This document shows, piece after piece, positions 35,404 through 44,088 of a stretch of 64,000 nt of DNA (positions within the stretch are counted from its first letter, which is position 1; every line of letters begins with the position of its first letter). A program made the translations under genes and the position numbers. Below the pieces are notes generated by a model. That model worked only from the letters and a program-made list of their open reading frames with translations. It had not been told where the DNA came from and ran no database searches. Source of the DNA: Streptomyces sp. SCL15-4 (GTDB taxonomy: Bacteria > Actinomycetota > Actinomycetes > Streptomycetales > Streptomycetaceae); assembly GCF_033366695.1 (NCBI RefSeq), contig NZ_JAOBTQ010000001.1, forward strand, positions 4,650,001-4,714,000. Direction: 5' to 3'.

Positions 35404-36827
35404 GCGGTCAGGGCCTGAAGCTGGTCCAGGAACCAGCGGGCGGGCGGCAGCGCGGTCGCGGCGGCGGACAGCCGCTTGGACCGGGCCGCCCGCTCCTCCG
35501 CCGGCAGGGACAGCGCCTCGTGCAGCGCCCGCGCCGTGCCCGTGATGTCGTACGGGTTCACCGTGAACGCGTCCTCGCCCAGCTCCTCGTGCGCCCCGGC
35601 CTCCCGGGACAGCACCAGCGCGCAGCCCTCGTCCGAGACGACCGGGACCTCCTTGGCGACCAGGTTCATGCCGTCCCGGATGGGATTCACCAGCGCCACG
35701 TCGGCCATCCGGTAGGCGGCCAGGGAGCGCGCGAAGTCGTCCTTCACGTGCAGCACCACCGGCGTCCAGCCCGCCGTGCCGTACCGCTCGTTGATCCGGT
35801 CCGCCACCCGCCGCACCTCGGCGGTGTAGTCGCGGTACACGGCGAGGTCCTGGCGGGAGGGGTAGGCGAACGCCACGTGGACGACCTTCTCCCGCCACTC
35901 CGGGTGATCGGTCAGCAGTTCCTCGTACGCCAGCAGCCCGCGCACGATGTTCTTGGACAGCTCGGTGCGGTCCACCCGGACGATCGTCCTGCGGCCCGGG
36001 CCGACCTCCTCGCGCAGCGCCGCCATCCGTTCGGCCACGTCCTCACGGTGCGCCCGCTCACGCAGGAAGTCCGCGTCCGCGCCCAGCCCGTGCACCCCGA
36101 TCAGCGTGCCGGAGGGGATGCCGGGCCCCAGCACCTGACGGCAGCAGGCCGTGAAGGCGTCCGCCCAGCGCCGGGTCAGGAACCCGGCCCGGTCCGCGCC
36201 CAGGATGCCGCCGAGCAGCTCGGCCGCGATGTCGTCGGGCAGCAGCCGGAAGTAGTCCGGCGGGGCCCACGGGGTGTGCGAGAAGTGGCCGATGCGCAGG
36301 TCGGGCCGGAGCCGGCGGAGCATCCGGGGGGCCAGCGCCAGGTGGTAGTCCTGGATCAGCACCGCCGCGCCCTCGGCCGCCTCCTCGGCCAGCGCCTCGG
36401 CGAACGCCCGGTTGTACGCCTGGTACGACGCCCACTGCCGGCGGAACTCCGCGTCGAACACCGGCTCCAGCGGGGTCTGGTACAGCAGGTGGTGGACGAA
36501 CCAGAGGACCGAGTTGGCGATGCCGTTGTACGCCTCGGCGTGCACGGACGCGTCGATGTCGAGCATCCGGACCCGCTGACCGCCGGTGTCCGCGGCCGGC
36601 AGCAGCCCGCCGTCCGCGCGCCGCACGGCCGCCCGGTCGCCGTCGCCCAGCGCGGCGCACACCCACACCGAGCCCGCGTCCGAGCCGATGGCGGACAGCC
36701 CCGAGACCAGCCCGCCGCCGCCCCGCCGGGCGTCGAGCGAGCCGTCCTCGCGGAGCTGATAGGAGACCGGGCCGCGGTTCGAGGCGACCAGTACCCGAGC
36801 TTGTTCGGCAGTGCGCGTGGAAGCCAT
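35391..36827 (-). CDS. otsA: alpha,alpha-trehalose-phosphate synthase (GT20)
   Basis: A 478-residue GT-B glycosyltransferase making trehalose-6-phosphate from an NDP-glucose and glucose-6-phosphate. Visible are VLVASNRGPVSYQL with the Arg/Asn/Gly loop, VLIQDYHLALAPRML, IGHFSHTPWAPPDYFRLLP, FLTRRWADAF, RVDRTELSKNIVRGLLAYE and the C-terminal donor site NPIRDGMNLVAKE. The start ATG at 36827 follows TTGAGGCG; an upstream TTG is unlikely. It lies 74 bases from gpgS on the same strand. Confidence 0.93.
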   Translation of the reverse strand: MASTRTAEQARVLVASNRGPVSYQLREDGSLDARRGGGGLVSGLSAIGSDAGSVWVCAALGDGDRAAVRRADGGLLPAADTGGQRVRMLDIDASVHAEAYNGIANSVLWFVHHLLYQTPLEPVFDAEFRRQWASYQAYNRAFAEALAEEAAEGAAVLIQDYHLALAPRMLRRLRPDLRIGHFSHTPWAPPDYFRLLPDDIAAELLGGILGADRAGFLTRRWADAFTACCRQVLGPGIPSGTLIGVHGLGADADFLRERAHREDVAERMAALREEVGPGRRTIVRVDRTELSKNIVRGLLAYEELLTDHPEWREKVVHVAFAYPSRQDLAVYRDYTAEVRRVADRINERYGTAGWTPVVLHVKDDFARSLAAYRMADVALVNPIRDGMNLVAKEVPVVSDEGCALVLSREAGAHEELGEDAFTVNPYDITGTARALHEALSLPAEERAARSKRLSAAATALPPARWFLDQLQALTAQPS

Positions 36828-36901
36828 ACGCCTCAACCTAGCCCGGCCCGTAAACCCTCAAACGTGCGATCCACCTGCGAAGTCGGTCGTATACGGACCG
36901 T

Positions 36902-37846
36902 TCACGCCACCTTCCGGTCGGCGTACTCCGCGATCTCCACCATGGGCGGGCGCTCCTCGGTGTCCACCGAGTAGGTCCGCGGCTCGAAGCCGTCCTCGCC
37001 CCGCTCGAACTGGGTCAGCGCGGGCCGCACCAGATGGCCCCGGGCCAGCCGGAGCTGGGCCGTGCGGTAGATCGCGGCGGCCATCCGGCCGAGGGCCTGG
37101 CCGTCCTGGTGGCGGTGCTTGCGCACGCCGACGTCGACCTGGGCCAGCGCGTCCAGGCCGGCCAGGTGCAGCGCGTCCACCAGCATGCCCAGCTCCACGC
37201 CGTAACCCACCGGGAACGGCAGCTGCTCCAGCAGCGAGCGGCGGGCCGCGTACTCGCCGCCGAGCGGCTGCACGAAACCGGCCAGCTGCGGCCAGTGCAT
37301 GTTCAACAGCGGCCGGGCCATCAGCTCGGTGACCCGGCCGCCCTGACCGGCCGACCCGGCGAGCGGCCGGTCGTACATCGCCTTGACCAGGTCCACCTCC
37401 GGGTCGGTGAGCAGCGGCCCGACGATCCCGAGGACGAAGTCGGAGGAGAACTCCTTGAGGTCGGCGTCGACGAAGCAGACGATGTCCCCGCCGGTCACCA
37501 GCAGCGAGCGCCACAGCACCTCGCCCTTGCCGGGGACGGCCGGGAGCCGGGGCAGGATCTCGTCACGGTGCACGACCCGGGCGCCGGCCCGCGCGGCGAC
37601 CTCGGAGGTGCGGTCGGTGGAGCCGGAGTCGACGACCACGATCTCGTCGACGAGCGGAATCTGCTCCACGAGGTCGTGGCGGATGACGGCGACGATGTCG
37701 CCGACCGTCTCCTCCTCGTTGAGGGCGGGCAGCACGACGCTGATCGTCTGGCCCGTGCGCTGCTTGGCGGCCAGCACCCGGTGCGGCGGGCGGTCGGCCA
37801 CGGACCAGGAGCGGCGGCTCAGCCAGCGCTCGACTTCTTCCAGCAC
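36902..37846 (-). CDS. gpgS: glucosyl-3-phosphoglycerate synthase-like GT81 glycosyltransferase
   Basis: About 314 residues of a GT-A retaining transferase: ISVVLPALNEEETVGDIVAV, EIVVVDSGSTDRT, IVCFVDADLKEF with the metal-binding DAD, and the acceptor region QPLGGEYAARRSLLEQLPFPVGYGVE, HRHQDGQALGRMAAAIYRTA. These match GpgS, which glucosylates 3-phosphoglycerate, the first step of glucosylglycerate (an osmolyte and methylglucose lipopolysaccharide primer). The GTG at 37846 has GAGGAG upstream; an ATG at 37894 is an alternative. Its placement after otsAB suggests a compatible-solute block. The phosphatase partner is not here. Confidence 0.85.
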   Translation of the reverse strand: MLEEVERWLSRRSWSVADRPPHRVLAAKQRTGQTISVVLPALNEEETVGDIVAVIRHDLVEQIPLVDEIVVVDSGSTDRTSEVAARAGARVVHRDEILPRLPAVPGKGEVLWRSLLVTGGDIVCFVDADLKEFSSDFVLGIVGPLLTDPEVDLVKAMYDRPLAGSAGQGGRVTELMARPLLNMHWPQLAGFVQPLGGEYAARRSLLEQLPFPVGYGVELGMLVDALHLAGLDALAQVDVGVRKHRHQDGQALGRMAAAIYRTAQLRLARGHLVRPALTQFERGEDGFEPRTYSVDTEERPPMVEIAEYADRKVA

Positions 37847-38005
37847 GGTCGGCGGCTCCTCACTGTCACGACCACACGTCACCGTGTGATGCATCTCGCG
37901 GTTCGGACGACTATCTCAACTGTCCTGGCCTTCGGTTACAGTCTTGAACAACGCCGATGACCATCGCATGTCGGGGGGTCAAGCGGCGTTGACAACCACA
38001 TACAG

Positions 38006-38147
38006 CTCATCCAGAGGGGCAGAGGGACACGGCCCGATGAAGCCCCGGCAACCCTCCAGCCGATTCTCGTCTTCTTCCGAGCGAGGCTCCCGGCTAGGGA
38101 AGGTGCCAAATCCGTCTCACGGCGAGATGCGTCGTGAGGAAGATGAG
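38006..38147 (+). promoter_or_regulatory. SAM-I (S-box) riboswitch
   Basis: The P1 stem pairs CTCATC (38006-38011) with GATGAG (38142-38147). Between them are the conserved S-box blocks: AGAGGGGCAGAGGGAC, GGCCCGATGAAGCCCCGGCAACC and GGGAAGGTGCCAAATCC. This is the SAM-binding core. Downstream, GTGAGG (38134-38139) can pair with CCTCAC (38162-38167) directly before the start codon, so control may be translational. Confidence 0.92.
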
Positions 38148-38167
38148 GAGAAAGGGCCTCGCCTCAC

Positions 38168-39451
38168 ATGGCTGTGCAGACAGTTGCCACCCCCAGCGAC
38201 TCCACCGTGGACCTCGGTCCCGCCTCGGCCCTCAGCTGTCGCGAGTGCGGCCACCGGGTGCCGCTCGGACCGGTCTTCGCCTGCGAGGAGTGCTTCGGCC
38301 CGCTGGAGATCGCTTACGACTTCTCCGCCTACGACACCGAGGAACTGCGCCGGCGCATCGAGGCCGGCCCCGCCAGCATCTGGCGCTACGCCCCGCTCCT
38401 GCCGGTCCCGGCCGACGTCGCGGAGAAGCCCAATCTCAACCCCGGCTGGACCAAGCTGGTCAAGGCCGACAACCTCGCCGGCGAACTGGGCGTGACCGGC
38501 GGCCTGTACGTCAAGGACGACTCCGGCAACCCGACCCACTCCTTCAAGGACCGGGTCGTCGCCCAGGCCCTGGAGGCCGCCCGCGCCTTCGGCTTCACCA
38601 CGCTGTCCTGCTCCTCCACCGGCAACCTCGCCGGCGCCGTCGGCGCCGCCGCCGCCCGGGCCGGCCTGCGCTCCTGCGTGTTCATCCCGCACGACCTGGA
38701 ACAGGGCAAGATCGTCATGGCCGCGGTCTACGGCGGCGAACTCGTCGGCATCGAGGGCAACTACGACGACGTGAACCGCTTCTGCTCCGAGCTGATCGGC
38801 GACTCGGCCGGCGAGGGCTGGGGCTTCGTCAACGTCAACCTGCGGCCGTACTACGCCGAGGGCTCCAAGACCCTGGCGTACGAGATCTGCGAGCAGCTCG
38901 GCTGGCGGCTGCCCGACCAGATCGTCGTCCCGATCGCCTCCGGCTCCCAGCTCACGAAGATCGACAAGGGACTCCAGGAGCTGATCAGGCTGGGTCTGGT
39001 CGAGGACCGGCCGTACAAGATCTTCGGTGCCCAGGCCGAGGGCTGCTCCCCGGTCTCCACCGCCTTCAAGGCCGGCCACGACGTCGTCCGGCCGCAGAAG
39101 CCGGACACCATCGCCAAGTCCCTGGCGATCGGCAACCCGGCCGACGGCCCGTACGTGCTGGACGTGGCCCGCCGCACCGGCGGTGCCGTGGAGGACGTCA
39201 CGGACGAGGAGATCGTCGACGCCATCCGGCTGCTGGCCCGCACCGAGGGCATCTTCGCGGAGACGGCGGGCGGGGTGACCGTCGGCGTGACCCGCAAGCT
39301 GCTCGAGGCGGGGCTGCTGGACCCGGCGAAGACCACGGTCGTCCTCAACACCGGTGACGGCCTGAAGACCCTGGACGCGGTGGCCGGGACCGGCCTGACC
39401 GCCACCATCCGCCCGACCCTGGACTCCTTCCGAGAGGCTGGCCTCGCATGA
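38168..39451 (+). CDS. thrC: threonine synthase family PLP enzyme, probably an O-phosphohomoserine-dependent homocysteine synthase
   Basis: A 427-residue fold-type II PLP enzyme. An N-terminal zinc ribbon carries C24, C27, C39 and C42 (LSCRECGHRV, ACEECFG). The PLP lysine is K127 in THSFKDRVV, the phosphate loop is SSTGNLAGAVGAAAARAG, and VPIASGSQLTKIDKG lies further on. By homology it accepts O-phosphohomoserine. Three context points argue against plain threonine synthesis. A SAM riboswitch precedes it, a ThiS/MoaD sulfur carrier overlaps its stop (ATGA), and model Streptomyces carry the housekeeping thrC elsewhere beside hom and thrB. I infer it may place sulfur from the carrier onto the four-carbon skeleton to give homocysteine. 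Confidence 0.85.
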   Translation: MAVQTVATPSDSTVDLGPASALSCRECGHRVPLGPVFACEECFGPLEIAYDFSAYDTEELRRRIEAGPASIWRYAPLLPVPADVAEKPNLNPGWTKLVKADNLAGELGVTGGLYVKDDSGNPTHSFKDRVVAQALEAARAFGFTTLSCSSTGNLAGAVGAAAARAGLRSCVFIPHDLEQGKIVMAAVYGGELVGIEGNYDDVNRFCSELIGDSAGEGWGFVNVNLRPYYAEGSKTLAYEICEQLGWRLPDQIVVPIASGSQLTKIDKGLQELIRLGLVEDRPYKIFGAQAEGCSPVSTAFKAGHDVVRPQKPDTIAKSLAIGNPADGPYVLDVARRTGGAVEDVTDEEIVDAIRLLARTEGIFAETAGGVTVGVTRKLLEAGLLDPAKTTVVLNTGDGLKTLDAVAGTGLTATIRPTLDSFREAGLA

Positions 39452-39723
39452 GCGTGACCGTTCGCATCCCCACCATCCTGCGCACCTACACCGGCGGCCG
39501 GGCCGAGGTCCCGGCCGAGGGCGCCACGCTCGGCGAGGTCATCGCGGACCTGGAGAAGAACCACACCGGGATCGCCGCCCGCGTCCTGGACGACCAGGGC
39601 AAGCTGCGCCGGTTCGTCAACGTGTACGTCAACGACGACGACGTGCGCTTCGAGCAGGGCCTGGAGACGGCGACCCCCGATGGCGCCGGCGTGTCGATCA
39701 TTCCCGCGGTCGCCGGCGGCTGA
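39448..39723 (+). CDS. ThiS/MoaD-family sulfur carrier protein
   Basis: A 91-residue ubiquitin-fold protein (TVRIPTILRTYTGGRAEVPAEG, LGEVIADLEKNH, VNVYVNDDDVRF) ending in the di-glycine AVAGG, the C-terminal tail that is adenylated and turned into a thiocarboxylate. Similar carriers feed sulfur to CysM-like and thiamine or molybdopterin enzymes. No thi, moa, cysM or mec gene is adjacent; the coupled partner is the threonine-synthase-like gene (ATGA overlap), so that enzyme is the likely recipient. The activating ThiF/MoeB-type enzyme must be elsewhere. Confidence 0.9.
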   Translation: MSVTVRIPTILRTYTGGRAEVPAEGATLGEVIADLEKNHTGIAARVLDDQGKLRRFVNVYVNDDDVRFEQGLETATPDGAGVSIIPAVAGG

Positions 39724-39763
39724 TCCTTTCCGACGGCGCGGCCGGTCACCGACCGTCCACTCG

Positions 39764-39798
39764 ATTGCCCCCTCCGTAAGAGAAACGGAGGGGGCAAT
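39764..39798 (+). terminator. terminator closing the riboswitch-thrC-carrier unit
   Basis: ATTGCCCCCTCCGT (39764-39777) pairs exactly with ACGGAGGGGGCAAT (39785-39798) around a seven-base loop, followed by TTC. It lies 40 bases after the carrier stop codon. Confidence 0.9.
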
Positions 39799-40154
39799 TC
39801 TGCGTGATTGAACGCGGTAGAGTTGGGGAACACGGTCGCGGCCCGATGGTCGCGAGCCCTGGATTCATGCCGCGCGCCCGATAAGAAGTAGCCAAGTTGT
39901 GCGGGTTCTGCGCGGCTTTTGTGGCTTTTATGGGGCCCGACTTGCCCTGGAGTCGGGTGAATTCTCGCCATATTCCGGACCCCGCACGTCCAGAATTCTC
40001 GTCCGATTGACCTGTTGCAGACGGCAGTTGGACAGATACATTCAGCCGCGGTCGACGCGTTCCGGCGCACGCCCCCGACCAGTTGGGGGGTGAGGTCTGA
40101 CCCGGGTCCGCGAAGTGTGGATCTGTGCAAGGGCCAGTAATAGGGGAGTTAGGC
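39799..40154 (+). other. 356-base low-GC leader region upstream of the cold-shock gene
   Basis: No credible coding frame. The stretch is clearly poorer in GC than its surroundings, especially 39890-40040. TTGACC near 40009 with GACAGAT about 18 bases later is a possible promoter, which would leave a leader of about 110 bases before the cold-shock gene. Long structured leaders are common in cold-shock mRNAs; I could not identify a named RNA element. Confidence 0.55.
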
Positions 40155-40358
40155 ATGGCTCAGGGCACCGTCAAGTGGTTCAACGCGGAGAAGGGGTACG
40201 GCTTCATCGCGGTCGACGGTGGTGCGGACGTCTTCGTCCACTACAGCGCGATTCAGATGGACGGCTACCGCACCCTGGAAGAGGGCCAGCGGGTCGAGTT
40301 CGAGATCTCGCAGGGCCAGAAGGGTCCGCAGGCCGACATGGTTCGCGTCACCGCCTGA
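40155..40358 (+). CDS. cold-shock domain protein (CspA family)
   Basis: A 67-residue single cold-shock domain protein ([50 protein letters not shown]). RNP1 (KGYGFI) and RNP2 (VFVHY) are intact, so it binds single-stranded RNA or DNA and likely prevents mRNA secondary structure. The ATG at 40155 has GGGGAGTTAGG upstream. A 14-bp terminator follows immediately. Confidence 0.95.
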   Translation: MAQGTVKWFNAEKGYGFIAVDGGADVFVHYSAIQMDGYRTLEEGQRVEFEISQGQKGPQADMVRVTA

Positions 40359-40370
40359 ATGTTTTCGCGT

Positions 40371-40406
40371 GAAGGGCCCGCACCTCACAGAGGGTGCGGG
40401 CCCTTC
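40371..40406 (+). terminator. terminator after the cold-shock gene
   Basis: GAAGGGCCCGCACC (40371-40384) pairs with GGTGCGGGCCCTTC (40393-40406), 14 bp with an eight-base loop. Confidence 0.9.
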
Positions 40407-40478
40407 GCCGTGCCCCCGGCCGCGCCCCGGTTCCGGTGTTCGCGGGCGGCTGACGGGCGCCGTCCACCCGGCCGGGCG

Positions 40479-40505
40479 CTTGCACTCGACCATGCCGAGT
40501 GCTAA
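40479..40505. promoter_or_regulatory. CIRCE element 1 (HrcA operator)
   Basis: CTTGCACTC-N9-GAGTGCTAA matches the CIRCE consensus TTAGCACTC-N9-GAGTGCTAA at 7 of 9 and 9 of 9 positions with the exact nine-base spacer. It lies about 165 bases upstream of groEL2. Confidence 0.88.
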
Positions 40506-40513
40506 TCATTGCG

Positions 40514-40540
40514 TTAGCACTCTGAAGGTGAGAGTGACAG
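40514..40540. promoter_or_regulatory. CIRCE-like element 2
   Basis: TTAGCACTC-N9-GAGTGACAG matches CIRCE at 9 of 9 and 6 of 9 positions with the exact spacer. The perfect half of this element and the perfect half of element 1 also form a 9-bp inverted repeat with an eight-base spacer. Confidence 0.7.
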
Positions 40541-40559
40541 CGAAGGACCGGGTCGGTGA

Positions 40560-42290
<1,731 letters not shown>

Positions 42291-42322
42291 TCGACCCGAG
42301 GGTTGATCACCTGTCCCACCAC

Positions 42323-42365
42323 CGAGGGCGGTACCCCCGGCTTCTGGCCGGGGGTACCGCCCTCG
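42323..42365. terminator. 19-bp-stem terminator downstream of groEL2
   Basis: CGAGGGCGGTACCCCCGGC (42323-42341) pairs exactly with its complement at 42347-42365 around TTCTG. It lies between groEL2 and the convergent exopolysaccharide operon, 20 bases before the deacetylase stop, so it may serve both. Confidence 0.92.
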
Positions 42366-42385
42366 GGCGTTGCCGCGGGACGTGT

Positions 42386-43933
42386 TCAGGGGGCGATGCG
42401 GAGGGCCGTGAAGCGGGGCCAGGCCGCCGTCCCGGCCGTCTCGTCGCGGACCGCCAGGGACACGCCGCCGCTGGTGCGGGCCGGGTCGGGGTGCTCCGTG
42501 GCCCGGGCCACCACCGCGTGGCCGCCGTCCACGGTGACGCGGACCCCGCCGGGGGAGACCTCCAGGGTCAGCCGGTGCCGTGCCGCCGGGGTGAGCTTGC
42601 CGGTCGTGACGCGTGCGGTGCCGCCGGCCGGGCGTTCGGTCACCCGCAGACCCGCCTCCGAGACGGTGACCGAGACGGGGTGCAGGCTGCCGTGGCCGAC
42701 CTCGATCGACGCGCTGGTCCCGGTGCCGCTCAGCCGGCCGACGGTGGCGGTCACCCGGTAGGTGTTCCAGTCCGCCGTGCCCAGGGGCAGGTGGACGGCC
42801 GACACGTACGTGCCCTGAGCCGCCCCCGTGCCGGTCAGCGCCGTGAGGCCGGTGCCGGAGGGGCTGCCCGGGAACTGCCACTGCTCGGGGTTGCGCAGCG
42901 GCTCGGGAATCTCGGCGGGCGAGCGGCAGATCCGCTCGTTCAGCCGCTCCACGAAGGCGTCCGTGGACATCGTCCGCAGCACCTCCAGGCGTTCCACCCG
43001 GCGCGCGGCGGCCGCGCGGGGCCCGGCCGGCAGGGGGCGCGAGGAGACGTTGGTCAGCGAGGCGGTGAAGCGTTCCCGCAGCAGCCGTTCCAGCACGGAG
43101 GTGTTCCGGGCGGCGAGGTTGGTCGGCCCGGCCGTCTCGGAGAACGGGTAGGCGAACAGCCGGGGCGCCGGCAGGTGGTGGCCGGAGAACGCCCGCAGCG
43201 ACTCGTCCAGGTCGCCGCGCACCCGGAGCCGGTATTCGTTCTCCGTCTCCAGCCGCTTCTCCTTCGGCAGCCAGAGCCGGTTGGAGAGCACCGACCCCTG
43301 GTGCCCGGCGGCGTCGACGGCCGCCCGCTCGTGGCTGAGGTGCGTGTGGTCCTGGAAGTCCCAGCGCCCGGATGACTTCATCCGGTCGATCTCGGCCCAG
43401 GACAGGTAGTAGGGGCGGTGGGTGCCGACGGCTCCGGTGATCAGGAAGGACGCCGCGTGCATCCTGTGCCTGGCGAGGACCTGGTCGGCGTGCGCCCACA
43501 GGCCCCGGGTGCCGTCGTCGAAGGTGAGGTAGACGGTGCGCGGCGCCGGTGACGCGCCCGTGGTCAGGTAGCGGGTGAACTCCTCGGTGGTCAGGGAGCG
43601 GTAGCCCGCCGCCGCCAGCGCGGCCAGCTGGGCGTCCAGTTGCCGCGGGGTGAGGGTGTAGTCGTTGGTCGGATCCGGGTTGATGTCGTGGTAGGCGAGC
43701 ACGACGGGTGCGCCGGCGCGGGCCTTGACGATCCCTCCGCCCGCCCCGTCCGTCTCGACGACGGGTGGCTCGGACTGGGGGGACACCGCGCGCCGGGCGC
43801 CGTCGTAGCTCCACGCGCCGACGAACGGTGTCGCCACCACGACGGCGGCGAGGGCGCTCAGGGTGCCGCGTACCGCGTGGCGGCGCAGCCGGCGGCCGGG
43901 CCCGGTCGTACGGGGCCCGCCGTCCCGGGTCAC
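42386..43933 (-). CDS. PgaB/IcaB-like polysaccharide deacetylase with C-terminal beta domain
   Basis: A 515-residue exported CE4-type enzyme. A signal anchor lies at about 20-40 (GTLSALAAVVVATPFVG). The deacetylase domain has VVLAYHDINPDPTNDYTLTP, the metal/catalytic TFDDG at about 135-139 and DFQDHTHLSHE at about 195-205, the order seen in PgaB/IcaB (poly-N-acetylglucosamine deacetylases). The last 150 residues form a beta-sandwich-like domain (YVSAVHLPLGTADWNTYRVTATV) that may hold glycan. The GTG at 43933 overlaps the stop of the 52-residue membrane gene (GTGA), and GGAGG lies seven bases upstream. It is the last gene of the operon. Confidence 0.87.
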   Translation of the reverse strand: MTRDGGPRTTGPGRRLRRHAVRGTLSALAAVVVATPFVGAWSYDGARRAVSPQSEPPVVETDGAGGGIVKARAGAPVVLAYHDINPDPTNDYTLTPRQLDAQLAALAAAGYRSLTTEEFTRYLTTGASPAPRTVYLTFDDGTRGLWAHADQVLARHRMHAASFLITGAVGTHRPYYLSWAEIDRMKSSGRWDFQDHTHLSHERAAVDAAGHQGSVLSNRLWLPKEKRLETENEYRLRVRGDLDESLRAFSGHHLPAPRLFAYPFSETAGPTNLAARNTSVLERLLRERFTASLTNVSSRPLPAGPRAAAARRVERLEVLRTMSTDAFVERLNERICRSPAEIPEPLRNPEQWQFPGSPSGTGLTALTGTGAAQGTYVSAVHLPLGTADWNTYRVTATVGRLSGTGTSASIEVGHGSLHPVSVTVSEAGLRVTERPAGGTARVTTGKLTPAARHRLTLEVSPGGVRVTVDGGHAVVARATEHPDPARTSGGVSLAVRDETAGTAAWPRFTALRIAP

Positions 43934-44088
43934 GGAGAGCCTCCGCGGGTGAGGACGACGTAGTAGAGGGCGAGCACGGCGGCGGCGGAGAGTACGGCGC
44001 CGGTCAGCCGGAAGACGTAGCCGATTCCTCTGCGGACCCGGCCTCGCCGGGATGGGTGCGGCGTCGACGGTGTGGCGGTCATGCTCAT
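43930..44088 (-). CDS. 52-residue single-span membrane protein between synthase and deacetylase
   Basis: This small gene reads MSMTATPSTPHPSRRG, then a basic stretch, then one membrane span (VFRLTGAVLSAAAVLALYYV) and a short tail VLTRGGSP. Its ATG at 44088 overlaps the synthase stop (ATGA) and its stop overlaps the deacetylase start (GTGA), so all three are translationally coupled. In PgaABCD/IcaADBC systems a small membrane protein (PgaD or IcaD) sits with the synthase and is needed for activity. This one has a single span rather than two, so the analogy is inference. An alternative start is the ATG at 44082. Confidence 0.75.
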   Translation of the reverse strand: MSMTATPSTPHPSRRGRVRRGIGYVFRLTGAVLSAAAVLALYYVVLTRGGSP

